Shown: positions 29,304 through 37,909 of the stretch, one piece after another
Layout: every line of letters starts with the position of its first letter
Numbering within the stretch: the stretch's first letter is position 1
Source: Rhodococcus sp. X156
Lineage (GTDB): Bacteria; Actinomycetota; Actinomycetes; Mycobacteriales; Mycobacteriaceae
Assembly: GCF_004006015.1 (NCBI RefSeq)
Contig: NZ_CP034766.1
Span: 2,203,001 to 2,267,000, forward strand
Length of the DNA stretch: 64,000 nucleotides
Reading direction: 5' to 3'
Translations under genes and position numbers: made by a program
The notes under the pieces: generated by a model
Seen by the model: only the letters and a program-made list of their open reading frames with translations
What the model was told of the DNA's origin: nothing
Database searches by the model: none

Positions 29304-29394
29304 CGCCTGCCCCTCGCTGTGGGATGCCATCCAGCGTAGGTCGGCCGCGGAGACCGAGTCGGCCGTCGGTCGCCGGACCGGTCATCCCGGACAG

Positions 29395-30132
29395 CTAGGC
29401 GTTGGGGGCGCCGCCCACGAAGTCCCGGACCCTGTTCCACCGAGCCTCGTAGGCGGCGTCGAAGCGCTGCTCGGCGCGGGCCCGGCGACGAGGGCGCTCG
29501 CGGTAGCGGCGCTGCGCCCACCAGGACCGGGGCTTGGCCAGCCGCAGCGCCCCCGCCAGCCCCACCGGTGGGACGAACACCGCCACCACGCCGGTGAGCA
29601 CCTTGGCCTTGAGCAGGCAGACCACGGCCAGCACCAGGTCGACGACGAGCAGGGCGACCGAGCCCCACCAGGCGGCGGTCAGCGGGGCGCCGGAGACGAA
29701 GTCAGCGCCGCCCACGAGCAGACCGGTGGTGGCCAGCACGCAGAACATGGCGTCCACCGACTTGCGGCCGTCCTCGGTCCAGTAGACGTCCTCCAGGTGC
29801 AGCCACAGGGCGAACTCGTCGAAGGTCAGGCTCACCCCGATGCCGAACAGGGCGGCGAACACGTGCAGCGCGGCCCCCTCCGGGGTGGCGCCGATGAGGC
29901 CGAGCCCGGCGAGCAGCATCAGCGCGATGCCGAACACCTGGTGGTGGACGTGCACCCCGCCGATGGTGAGGTCGTTGAGCGCCCCGCCCGGGGTGGTGCG
30001 CGCGCGGATGTGCCGGGTGACGTAGCGGGTGCCGAGGAAGGTGACCAGCACCGCGAGGAACATGGTCATCAGCGGGCGGGTCATCGAGTCGTCACCGAGG
30101 TCGACGTTGATCTCCTGTGCCAGGACCGTCAC
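29395..30132 (-). CDS. Polytopic membrane protein with HVHH motif, unknown function
   Basis: 245-aa integral membrane protein with about seven helices in residues 15-190 and a very basic C-terminal tail (RRYRERPRRRARAEQRF). A conserved-looking polar segment GGVHVHHQVFG lies between the first two helices, and DEFALWLHLEDVYW follows helix three; His and Asp/Glu there could bind metal, but I know no characterised member. The GTG at 30132 has GGGGG at suitable spacing; an internal ATG at 30084 lacks a binding site. It is 20 nt downstream of the BtuF-like gene on the same strand and may be co-transcribed with it. Confidence 0.65.
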   Translation of the reverse strand: MTVLAQEINVDLGDDSMTRPLMTMFLAVLVTFLGTRYVTRHIRARTTPGGALNDLTIGGVHVHHQVFGIALMLLAGLGLIGATPEGAALHVFAALFGIGVSLTFDEFALWLHLEDVYWTEDGRKSVDAMFCVLATTGLLVGGADFVSGAPLTAAWWGSVALLVVDLVLAVVCLLKAKVLTGVVAVFVPPVGLAGALRLAKPRSWWAQRRYRERPRRRARAEQRFDAAYEARWNRVRDFVGGAPNA

Positions 30133-30152
30133 CGCTACCCCCGGGATCGTCG

Positions 30153-30911
30153 CTAGGTGGTCAGCTGCTCGCCGAGCAGGGTGTGGGCCGCCAGCAGCGA
30201 CGGACCCCACCAGGTGAGGTGGCGGCCGGAGACCAGCACCGACGGCATCGTGGGAAAGTGCTGCGGGCCGTCGTCGGCGGTGAACTCGTAGGGCTCGTCG
30301 GGCAGCACGGCCAGCTCGGCGCCCTGCAGCTCGGCGAGCGGCGGGCGTGGGTAGCGCTCCTCGTGGTCGGCGAAGGCGTTGCCCACCCCCAGCCGCAGGA
30401 GCACGTCCCCGGCGAAGGTGTCGCGGCCCAGCACCACCCAGGGCTTGCGCCACACCGGCACCACCGCCACCACCCGGGTGGGTGGCACCGTCGACCACAG
30501 CTGCTCGGCCTCCGGCAGCCAGATGGGCACGGCGAGGCTCAGCGCCTCGGTGAACATCCGGCGCAGCGCGAGCAGCGCCTGCGGCACCGACGCGGCCGCG
30601 GCGGTGGTCCACACCGGGACCCCGGCCGCCCGCAGCTCCAGCACGTCCTGCTCGCGGTTCTCCTCGGCGTTGGCCAGCACCAGGTCTGGCTCGCACGCCA
30701 GCACCGCCGCCACCGAGGGGTACTTCGAGCCACCCACCCGGGCCACGTCCAGCCCGGCCGGGTGCACGCAGTAGTCGGTGGCACCGACCAGCAGACCGGA
30801 GTCGGCAAGGCACTCGGTGATCGACGGCACCAGGCTCACCACCCGCCGGGGCGGCTGGGCCAGGTGGACGGGCGCGGCCAGGTCGTCGCGCAGCCCGGAG
30901 CCGGCGGTCAC
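30153..30911 (-). CDS. Periplasmic-binding-protein-fold protein without signal peptide (BtuF-like)
   Basis: 252-aa protein of the helical-backbone metal/cobalamin-receptor family. RVVSLVPSITECLADSGL opens the first lobe, then GATDYCVHPAGLDVARVGGSKYP and EPDLVLANAEENREQDV. These are the patterns of BtuF-like cobalamin-binding proteins. No signal peptide or lipobox precedes the domain, so it is probably cytosolic. The GTG at 30911 overlaps the RNB ribonuclease stop by 4 nt (GTGA), implying coupled translation. No ABC permease or ATPase is nearby, and ligand is unknown. Confidence 0.75.
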   Translation of the reverse strand: MTAGSGLRDDLAAPVHLAQPPRRVVSLVPSITECLADSGLLVGATDYCVHPAGLDVARVGGSKYPSVAAVLACEPDLVLANAEENREQDVLELRAAGVPVWTTAAAASVPQALLALRRMFTEALSLAVPIWLPEAEQLWSTVPPTRVVAVVPVWRKPWVVLGRDTFAGDVLLRLGVGNAFADHEERYPRPPLAELQGAELAVLPDEPYEFTADDGPQHFPTMPSVLVSGRHLTWWGPSLLAAHTLLGEQLTT

Positions 30912-32380
30912 ACCGGCTCCGCCTGGGCGAAGACCACTGAGCGGGTGGCCGGGTCGGCGGTGGTGAGCACCGCCGTGACGTGCGTTCCGGGGTCGAGCAG
31001 GCCAGTGCAGGCAGCCAGCCGCGGGGGCTGCTCGATGAACACCTCGCCGTGCTCCTCCTCGTCGGCGCTGCGCACGGCGACCGCGGGGAAGGACTCGCCC
31101 ACCCGGGAGGCGAGCACCGTCGCGGTGGTGAGGTCGACGCAGGAGTCGTCCACCTGGCGCACCACCGCGTCGGAGCTGTCCATCACGGCCGGCAGGGAGA
31201 GCAGCACCTCCCGCACCCACTCCGGGACCGGCTGGCCCTGGCTGGCGGCCAGGCACACCTCGGTGGCGTAGCGGTCGACCACCCGCCGCAGCGGGGCGGT
31301 GACGTTGGCGTAGGGCACGCCGAGCCCGTAGTGGGTGGTGGCGGCGGGCGGCTCGCCGTCGAAGGCGGCATAGGTGGCCCCGGCCAGCAGCGCACCAGCG
31401 GCGCGCTCGAGCACCAGGGTGGTGGGCGCGGCCTGGTCGAGGTTGGCCAGCACCTCCCCCACGGGGGCCTCCAGCGGCCAGGTCACGCCCAGCGCGCGGG
31501 CCCGGGCCCGCAGCCGCGCCACGGTGGTGGCCGCCGGCTCAGGGACGACGCGCAGGATGCCGGTCCCGACCTCCAGCATCATCGCCGCCGCGCAGGCACC
31601 CACCAGCAGCGCCAGCTCCGCCTTCCAGTCGTCGACGTCGCTGCGGCGGCGCACGCTCAGCTGCCAGCGGTGCTCCCCGGGCAGCTCCCGCACCTCCTGC
31701 TCGGGCTGGCGCAGGGCGATCACACCACGGTCGCGGGCCGCGGACTGGCGCAGCCGGCCCAGCTCGGGCAGCGCCGCCAGGGAGGGGTGCAGCTCGGCGG
31801 AGCCGTCCACGCTGCGCTGCACCTCGTCGTAGCTGAAGCTCCCCACCGACCGCACCACGGCACGGCGCACCGAGCTGTCCACCACCTGCGCGTCGTCGTC
31901 CAGCTCGATCCGCCACAGCACGGCGGGGCGAAGCAGGTCCGGCAGCAGGCTGGCGGCACGCTCGGTGAGCACCGCGGGGTGCAGCGGCACGGAGCCGCCA
32001 GGCAGCGGCACGCTCTGGCCGCGGCGGCGCGCCTCGGTGTCCAGCGAGCCACCGGGGGTGACGAGGGCGGCCACGTCGGAGACCGCCACGTGCAGCAGGA
32101 ACCCGGCCGAGGTCCGCTCCACCTGGAAGGCCTGGTCGATCTCGCGGGCGCCGGCCTGGTCCAGGCTGACCAGCGCGAGGCCGGTGGCGTCGTCCCGGTC
32201 GGCCCACGGGACGGTGGCCCACACGGGGTCGGTCGGCGGCACGTCCTGGGCGGCGGTCACCGCGGCCAGAGCTGCCTCGGCCTCGGCCAGCGCATAGCTC
32301 GGGAAGTCGACGCTCAGCCCGAGCTCGTCACCGATGGCCGAGAAGTCGAAGGCAGGCGCAATGATCCGCGTCGTCGGCAC
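30908..32380 (-). CDS. RNB-domain ribonuclease
   Basis: 490-aa protein built around an RNase II/R catalytic (RNB) domain, predicted 3'-5' exoribonuclease. The active-site region reads ALVSLDQAGAREIDQAFQVER at about residues 69-89, followed by LLHVAVSDVAALV. RNase II has four Asp here; this protein has D at the first and third positions, E at the second and Q at the fourth. Gln at the fourth is, to my knowledge, usual in the actinobacterial branch; the Glu looks less so. No cold-shock or S1 domains are obvious in the N-terminal 60 residues. It is coupled to the BtuF-like gene downstream. Confidence 0.85.
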   Translation of the reverse strand: MPTTRIIAPAFDFSAIGDELGLSVDFPSYALAEAEAALAAVTAAQDVPPTDPVWATVPWADRDDATGLALVSLDQAGAREIDQAFQVERTSAGFLLHVAVSDVAALVTPGGSLDTEARRRGQSVPLPGGSVPLHPAVLTERAASLLPDLLRPAVLWRIELDDDAQVVDSSVRRAVVRSVGSFSYDEVQRSVDGSAELHPSLAALPELGRLRQSAARDRGVIALRQPEQEVRELPGEHRWQLSVRRRSDVDDWKAELALLVGACAAAMMLEVGTGILRVVPEPAATTVARLRARARALGVTWPLEAPVGEVLANLDQAAPTTLVLERAAGALLAGATYAAFDGEPPAATTHYGLGVPYANVTAPLRRVVDRYATEVCLAASQGQPVPEWVREVLLSLPAVMDSSDAVVRQVDDSCVDLTTATVLASRVGESFPAVAVRSADEEEHGEVFIEQPPRLAACTGLLDPGTHVTAVLTTADPATRSVVFAQAEPV

Positions 32381-32402
32381 AGCGTGAGGCTAGCCCGCGG
32401 GC

Positions 32403-32588
32403 TCAGCCGTTCCACTCACGGTCGGCGGCATCGGCTGCCTCGTTGCGGGCCCGCACCGTCGTCAGCGCCGCCTCGGCGGCCGCCTTGGTCGGATAAGGAC
32501 CCATGCGGTCCAGCGCGGGCGCGTCCTTGCCCCGCCGCACCGAGTGGTCAGAGAGGGAGTAGTACCACTGGTCGTCGTCATCACTCAT
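32403..32588 (-). CDS. Small SPOR-like protein
   Basis: 61-aa acidic protein MSDDDDQWYYSLSDHSVRRG... with a GPYPTKAAAEAALTTVRARN segment. Short actinobacterial proteins with this W-Y-Y-x-L...RMGPY-xT-xxEAxxAL pattern are usually annotated as SPOR-domain-containing; they probably adopt a small alpha/beta fold. It has no signal peptide and is cytosolic. It starts at the ATG at 32588, is divergent from the FNT gene and lies 22 nt upstream of the RNB ribonuclease start. No function is known. Confidence 0.7.
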   Translation of the reverse strand: MSDDDDQWYYSLSDHSVRRGKDAPALDRMGPYPTKAAAEAALTTVRARNEAADAADREWNG

Positions 32589-32727
32589 GGGCCCAGCATG
32601 ACACCGGCCGCCACCGCCGGGAAGTGCTCCTCCCCCGGACCACTCACCGCGCGGGATGGTTGCTGCGTCCCTACGGTTTCCGGGTGCCCGTTCCCCAGCC
32701 TCACCGCCGCCCGCGCCAGGAGTTCCC

Positions 32728-33546
32728 GTGACCGACGACAGCAGCGCAGCCCACGAGCCCGACGCCAGGGACAACGACACCGAGGACTCCGTGGACGACG
32801 CCTTCGAGCGCCTCGTCGACGAGGGCGACGAGCGGCTGTCCCGGCCGCTGTCGGCACTGGTGGGCACCGGCCTGCTCGGCGGCGTGGACGTGGGCACCGG
32901 GATGCTGGCCTACTTCGTGGTGCACCACCTCACCCACAGCACGCTGCTGGCCGGGATCGCGTTCTCGGTGGGGTTCGTGGCCCTGCTCATGGCGCACAGC
33001 GAGCTGTTCACCGAGAACTTCCTGGTACCGGTGACCACCGTGGTCGCCGGGCACCGCCCGGTGTGGTCGCTGGTGCGGCTGTGGGGCATCACCCTGGTGA
33101 CCAACCTGATCGGCGGGTGGGTGGTGGCCTGGCTGATCATCACCGCGCGGCCGGACCTGCGGTCGACGGCGGTGGAGGTCTCCAACCACTACTTCGCGCT
33201 CGGCTTCAGCCTGAGCTCCTTCGCCCTCGCGGTGCTGGCGGGGCTGGTGATCACGTTGATGACCCGGATGCAGCACGCCGCCGACAGCCTGGGGGTGCAG
33301 ATCGTGCCCGCCATCCTGTTCGGCTCCCTGCTGGCCGGTGGGCAGCTGTTCCACTCGGTGCTGGACTCGCTGTTCATGTTCGCCGGCCTGCACTCCGGCT
33401 CCGGGTACGGCTACCTGGACTGGCTCGGGGCGCTGGGCTGGTCGGCACTGGGCAACCTGGTGGGCGGGCTGGGCCTGGTCACGTCCATCCGCCTGCTGCG
33501 CACCAAGAACCGGCTGCAGCGGGAGCGTCAGAAGACCAAGGGCTGA
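32728..33546 (+). CDS. Formate/nitrite transporter (FNT) family channel
   Basis: 272-aa membrane protein of the FNT family, YfdC-like branch. An acidic cytosolic N-terminus of about 50 residues is followed by six helices. Family features are GVDVGTGMLAYFVV in the first helix region, FSVGFVALLMAHSELFTENFLVP in the second to third, and NLIGGWVVAWLI in the fourth. Such channels pass small monovalent anions (formate, nitrite, hydrosulfide). The GTG at 32728 follows AGGAG at 5-nt spacing. It is convergent with the carboxylase gene. Substrate is not predictable; no nitrite or formate enzymes are adjacent. Confidence 0.85.
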   Translation: MTDDSSAAHEPDARDNDTEDSVDDAFERLVDEGDERLSRPLSALVGTGLLGGVDVGTGMLAYFVVHHLTHSTLLAGIAFSVGFVALLMAHSELFTENFLVPVTTVVAGHRPVWSLVRLWGITLVTNLIGGWVVAWLIITARPDLRSTAVEVSNHYFALGFSLSSFALAVLAGLVITLMTRMQHAADSLGVQIVPAILFGSLLAGGQLFHSVLDSLFMFAGLHSGSGYGYLDWLGALGWSALGNLVGGLGLVTSIRLLRTKNRLQRERQKTKG

Positions 33547-33590
33547 CGCCCCGCCGCACCAGTCGGGTCAGGCGGCTGCCGCGGTGGGCA

Positions 33591-36500
33591 TCAGGCGGCT
33601 GCCGCCGCGGGCACCTCAGCCAGCACCACCAGCGGCTCGCCGGCCACCACCTCGGTGGCGGTGCCCACCAGCACCTGCTCCACCACCCCGTCGGTCGGGG
33701 CGCGCACCACGGTCTCCATCTTCATCGCCTCCAGCGACAGCAGCGACTGTCCGGCCACCACCTGCTCCCCCACGGCGACGTCGACACGCCACACGTTGGA
33801 CACGAAGGGTGCCTCCACCACGGTGGCGCCCTCGGGCACCACCAGCTGGGTGGCGTCGACGGCCACGGCGGGCTCGGCGGTCTGCCGGTCGAACTCGCCG
33901 CTGGCCTGCCAGGCGGTGCGCTCGGCCTCGAACGCGGTGGCCTGCTGGGCCCGGAAGTCCGCGATCGAGCCGGCGTTGGCGTCCAGGAACCGCTGGTGCT
34001 CGGCCAGGGAGAACTCGCCCTCGGTGATGTCCACCGTGCCGCGTCCGGCCGCGAGGTCGGCACGCAGGTCGAGCAGCTCCTCCGGCTCCACCGGGTACCA
34101 GGAGATCTTGTCGAAGAACCGCAGCAGCCACGGCGAGCCCGCCTGGAACGGGGAGCCGTCCAGCCCGGCGTGGTAGCGGCTCCACACCTGGGTGGTGCGC
34201 CCGACGAACTGGTATCCGCCGGGGCCCTCCATGCCGTAGATGCACAGGTAGGCCCCGCCGATGCCGACGGCGTTCTCCGGGGTCCAGGTGCGGGCCGGGT
34301 TGTACTTGGTGGTGACCAGGCGGTGGCGGGGGTCCAGCGGGGTGGCCACCGGCGCCCCCAGGTAGACGTCGCCCAGGCCGAGCACCAGGTACTCGGCGTC
34401 GAAGACGGTGCGGTAGACGTCGTCGGTGTGCGCCAGGCCGTTGATGCGCCGGATGAACTCGATGTTCCAGGGGCACCACGGGGCGTCGTCGCGCACGCCG
34501 CTCATGTAGCGCTGGATGGCCTCGCGGGTGGCCGGGTCGTCCCAGGACAGCGGCAGTCGCACGGTGCGGCTGGGCACCACCAGCTCCTGCGCCGAGGGGA
34601 TCTGCGCCTCCAGCTCCAGCACCAGCCCCACCAGGGTGCGCACCGGAAGCACGTCCGGGTCGACGTGCACCTGCAGCGAGCGGATGCCCGGGGTGAGGTC
34701 GAGGATGCCGGGGCGGTTCACCTCCACCAGCCGCTGGTGCAGGGCGTGCACCCGGGCGCGCAGGCCGAGGTCGAGCACGATGTCGCCCAGCTCCACCAGC
34801 ACGTTGTCGTCCCCGGAGCGGCGCACCGTGATCGAGGGCAGCCCGTCGCCGCGCGGGTCGCGGTGCAGCACCCCGGAGTCGCCGTCGCCACCGGTGCTGG
34901 CCACGGCGACGGTGGCGGCGCCGCGGGTGGCGCTGAGGTCCCGCGGGGAGGGTGCGGCGGCCACCTGCACCGGGACGAAGCGCACGGTGTCCCCCGGCGC
35001 CAGCTGGCCCAGCTTCCACCGGTCGGCGGTGACCACGGTGACCGGGCAGACGAAGCCCCCCAGGCTGGGGCCGTCCGGGCCGAGCAGGATCGGGGTGTCG
35101 CCGGTGAAGTCCAGCGCGCCGATGGCGTAGGCGTTGTCGTGGATGTTGGACGGGTGCAGCCCCGCCTCCCCGCCGTCGGTGCGCGCCCACTGCGGCGTGG
35201 GCCCCACCAGGCGCACGCCGGTGCGTGCGGAGTTGAAGTGCACCTCGTAGCTGGTCTCCAGCAGCGTGGCGATGTCGTCGGGGGTGAAGAACTCCGGGGC
35301 ACCGTGCGGGCCCTCGGTCACCGCCAGCTGCCAGCTGCGGGTCATCGCGGGACGGACGTCAGCAGCCACCCCAGTGGTGGCCTGTGCTTCGGTGGCGTGC
35401 GCGCGCAGCACGTCGGCGGGGCGCAGCGCGCGCCCGGCGTGCCCGCCGAACTGGCCGAGGGTGAAGGTGGCCGCGCTGCCCAGGTACGCCGGCACGTCCA
35501 GTCCGCCGGCGACGAGGACGTAGGTGCGCAGCCCGCCGCTGCCGGTGGGCGTGCCGTCCACCGTGCCGACGTCGAGCACCCCGCCGGCGGGCACGCGCAC
35601 CGGCTGCCACTGCGGCACCGGATCGCCGTCCACGGTCACCGCCACCTCCGCACCGGTGACGCAGACGTCGGTGGCGTGGGTGAAGCGCAGGGCGGGCCCG
35701 GAGACGGTGCACTCCAGGCCGGGCGCGCCCTCGTCGTTGCCCAGCGCGGTGTTGCCCAGCCGGAAGGACAGGTCGTCCATCGGCCCGCTGGGTGGGACCC
35801 CCACCTGCCACAGGCCGACGCGGCCGGGCCAGTCCTGCACGGTGGTCATCAGCCCGGCCCGCTCCACCTCGATGCGCGGGGTGGGGTCGGTGACGTCGGC
35901 CAGGGTGGCGGTGCTGTGCGCGGCGGCGCGGACCACGGGGTGGGACACGATGGCGCGCAGCAGCCCCAGGTTGGTCTCGATGCCGTCCATCCGGGTCTGT
36001 GCCAGCGCCGCACCGAGGGCGTCCAGCGCGGCGTCGCGCGTGCCTCCGGCGGTGATCACCTTGGCCAGCAGCGGGTCGTAGCTGGTGGAGACGTCGCTGC
36101 CGCTGCGCACCCAGCCGTCCACCCGCACCCCGGGCAGGTCCGGCAGCGCCACGTGCGTGAGCGTGCCGGCGCTGGGCCGGAAGTCGTGGTGCGGGTCCTC
36201 GGCGTAGACGCGAGCCTCCACGGCCGCACCGGACACCGGCACGGACCCGTCGGGGTAGGCGTCCAGGAAGGTGGTGTCGCCCTGCGCCGCGCGCAGCATC
36301 CAGGCCACCAGGTCCACCCCGGTGACCGACTCGGTGACCGGGTGCTCCACCTGCAGCCGGGCGTTGACCTCCAGGAACGACGCCTCCCCGCGGACGGGGT
36401 CGTAGACGAACTCCACGGTGCCGGCGGAGCGGTAGCCCACCGCGGCGCACAGGGCGCGGGAGGTGTCGTGCAGGCGGGTGCGCAGCGCCTCGTCCAGGTC

Positions 36501-37244
36501 GGGCGCGGGCGCCTCCTCCACCACCTTCTGGTTGCGCCGCTGCAGCGAGCAGTCGCGGTCGCCCAGGGTGAGCACGCGGCCGGTGCCGTCGCCGAACACC
36601 TGCACCTCCACGTGCCGGGCGTTCTCCACGTAGCGCTCGGCGAACACCCCGGTGGAGCTGAAGCTCTGCGCCGCCTGGCGCACCACGGTGCGGTACGCCT
36701 CGCGCAGCTCGTCGTCGCTGCGGCACACGGTCATGCCGATCCCGCCACCGCCGCCGGTGGCCTTGAGCATCAGCGGGTAGCCGATCTCGGCCGCCGCGGC
36801 CAGGGCGGCGTCGACGTCGGCCAGCAGCTCGCTGCCGGCGATCATCGGCACGCCGGCGGCGCGGGCGGCGGCCCGGGCGGTGTGCTTGGTGCCGAACAGG
36901 CGCAGCTGCTCGGGGGTGGGGCCGACGAAGACCAGGCCCGCCGCCTGCACGGCCTCGGCGAAGTCGGCGTCCTCGGAGAGGAACCCGTAGCCGGGGTGCA
37001 CCGCGCCCGCACCGGTGGCGGCCGCGGCGGCCAGGATCGCCTGCGGGCGCAGGTAGGACTCCGCCGCGGGCGCGGCGCCGATGTGCACCGCCTCGTCGGC
37101 CAGCCGCACGTGCTCGGCGCCGCGGTCGGCCTCGGAGTACACCGCCACCGTGCGCAGGCCCAGCTCGCGGGCGGAGCGGATGATGCGGCAGGCGATCTCG
37201 CCGCGGTTGGCCACCAGCAGCGTGTCGAAGGCGGGCGCGCCCAT
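33591..37244 (-). CDS. Biotin-dependent urea/guanidine carboxylase
   Basis: 1217-aa multidomain carboxylase. The N-terminal biotin carboxylase (1 to about 455) has VANRGEIACRIIRSARELG, the glycine-rich ATP lid KATGGGGGIGM and the EVNARLQVEHPVTE motif. The middle (about 470-1100) contains the two KipA/KipI-type carboxyltransferase halves, and the end carries a biotinyl domain with the acceptor Lys in LEAMKMETVV. Enzymes of this architecture were called urea carboxylase; those clustered with DUF1989 pairs have been shown to be guanidine carboxylases (Schneider et al. 2020). The neighbouring CgdAB genes favour guanidine. Its start overlaps the upstream stop as TGATG. No allophanate hydrolase follows. 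Confidence 0.88.
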   Translation of the reverse strand: MGAPAFDTLLVANRGEIACRIIRSARELGLRTVAVYSEADRGAEHVRLADEAVHIGAAPAAESYLRPQAILAAAAATGAGAVHPGYGFLSEDADFAEAVQAAGLVFVGPTPEQLRLFGTKHTARAAARAAGVPMIAGSELLADVDAALAAAAEIGYPLMLKATGGGGGIGMTVCRSDDELREAYRTVVRQAAQSFSSTGVFAERYVENARHVEVQVFGDGTGRVLTLGDRDCSLQRRNQKVVEEAPAPDLDEALRTRLHDTSRALCAAVGYRSAGTVEFVYDPVRGEASFLEVNARLQVEHPVTESVTGVDLVAWMLRAAQGDTTFLDAYPDGSVPVSGAAVEARVYAEDPHHDFRPSAGTLTHVALPDLPGVRVDGWVRSGSDVSTSYDPLLAKVITAGGTRDAALDALGAALAQTRMDGIETNLGLLRAIVSHPVVRAAAHSTATLADVTDPTPRIEVERAGLMTTVQDWPGRVGLWQVGVPPSGPMDDLSFRLGNTALGNDEGAPGLECTVSGPALRFTHATDVCVTGAEVAVTVDGDPVPQWQPVRVPAGGVLDVGTVDGTPTGSGGLRTYVLVAGGLDVPAYLGSAATFTLGQFGGHAGRALRPADVLRAHATEAQATTGVAADVRPAMTRSWQLAVTEGPHGAPEFFTPDDIATLLETSYEVHFNSARTGVRLVGPTPQWARTDGGEAGLHPSNIHDNAYAIGALDFTGDTPILLGPDGPSLGGFVCPVTVVTADRWKLGQLAPGDTVRFVPVQVAAAPSPRDLSATRGAATVAVASTGGDGDSGVLHRDPRGDGLPSITVRRSGDDNVLVELGDIVLDLGLRARVHALHQRLVEVNRPGILDLTPGIRSLQVHVDPDVLPVRTLVGLVLELEAQIPSAQELVVPSRTVRLPLSWDDPATREAIQRYMSGVRDDAPWCPWNIEFIRRINGLAHTDDVYRTVFDAEYLVLGLGDVYLGAPVATPLDPRHRLVTTKYNPARTWTPENAVGIGGAYLCIYGMEGPGGYQFVGRTTQVWSRYHAGLDGSPFQAGSPWLLRFFDKISWYPVEPEELLDLRADLAAGRGTVDITEGEFSLAEHQRFLDANAGSIADFRAQQATAFEAERTAWQASGEFDRQTAEPAVAVDATQLVVPEGATVVEAPFVSNVWRVDVAVGEQVVAGQSLLSLEAMKMETVVRAPTDGVVEQVLVGTATEVVAGEPLVVLAEVPAAAAA

Positions 37245-37909
37245 CAGGACTCCTCGGTGATGATCATGCGGACCGGGGTGGGGTCGAAGCCGTTGCAGGG
37301 GTTGTTCACCTGCGGGCAGTTGGACACCAGCACCAGGGTGTCCACGTCGGCGCGCAGGGCCAGGCGCTTGCCGGGGCCGGAGCGGCCGTCGACGATGCCC
37401 AGGCTGCCGTCGGGGTCGACCGGGACGTTCATGAAGAAGTTGACGTTGGGCGCCAGGTCACGCTTGCCCAGGCCCCAGCGGGAGCCCTCGGCCAGGAAGT
37501 TCTCCACGCAGGCGTGCTGGTGCTTGGTCTGGTGGCCGTAGCGCAGGGTGTTGGACTCCTGCGAGCACGCCCCGCCCACGGTGTCGTGCTGGCCCACCTC
37601 GTCGGCGACGATCGTCATCAGCGCGGTGGAGTCACCGGCGCGCAGCACGCTGCCGGTGGACAGGAAGATGTTGCGCTGCGCGGCGATGGTGGTGGCCGCG
37701 CAGTAGCGGCGGGTGTGGTCGGCGGCGGCGTAGAACAGGGTGTCCACGGCCTGGTTGCCGCGCAGGTCGACGATGGTGAGCACCTGCCCGGCGCGCACCA
37801 CGGCCGACCAGGGAGCGCGGGCCGCCACCACGGAGTCGGCGAGCACGGTGCCCGGCACCAGGGCCAGGTCCTCGGGGCGGGCGGTCTCGGGGTTTGTGGC
37901 GGTGGTCAT
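37244..37909 (-). CDS. Carboxyguanidine deiminase subunit (DUF1989, CgdB-like)
   Basis: 221-aa DUF1989 protein, formerly urea carboxylase-associated protein 2. Features are VDLRGNQAVDTLFYAAADHTRR, GGACSQESNTLRYGHQTKHQ (a Cys and His/Glu cluster fitting a metal-dependent deiminase) and LAPNVNFFMNVPV. With its paralogue it would deaminate carboxyguanidine to allophanate plus ammonia. Both ends overlap neighbours by one nucleotide (TGATG), so the three genes are tightly coupled. The assignment of A versus B subunit is tentative. Confidence 0.82.
   Translation of the reverse strand: MTTATNPETARPEDLALVPGTVLADSVVAARAPWSAVVRAGQVLTIVDLRGNQAVDTLFYAAADHTRRYCAATTIAAQRNIFLSTGSVLRAGDSTALMTIVADEVGQHDTVGGACSQESNTLRYGHQTKHQHACVENFLAEGSRWGLGKRDLAPNVNFFMNVPVDPDGSLGIVDGRSGPGKRLALRADVDTLVLVSNCPQVNNPCNGFDPTPVRMIITEES

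Noticed and set aside
32544-37541. A 1665-codon plus-strand open frame
   Set aside because: It runs antisense to the whole carboxylase gene and across two other genes; no motif, low-complexity Gly/Ala/Val composition. A shadow of the real coding strand.
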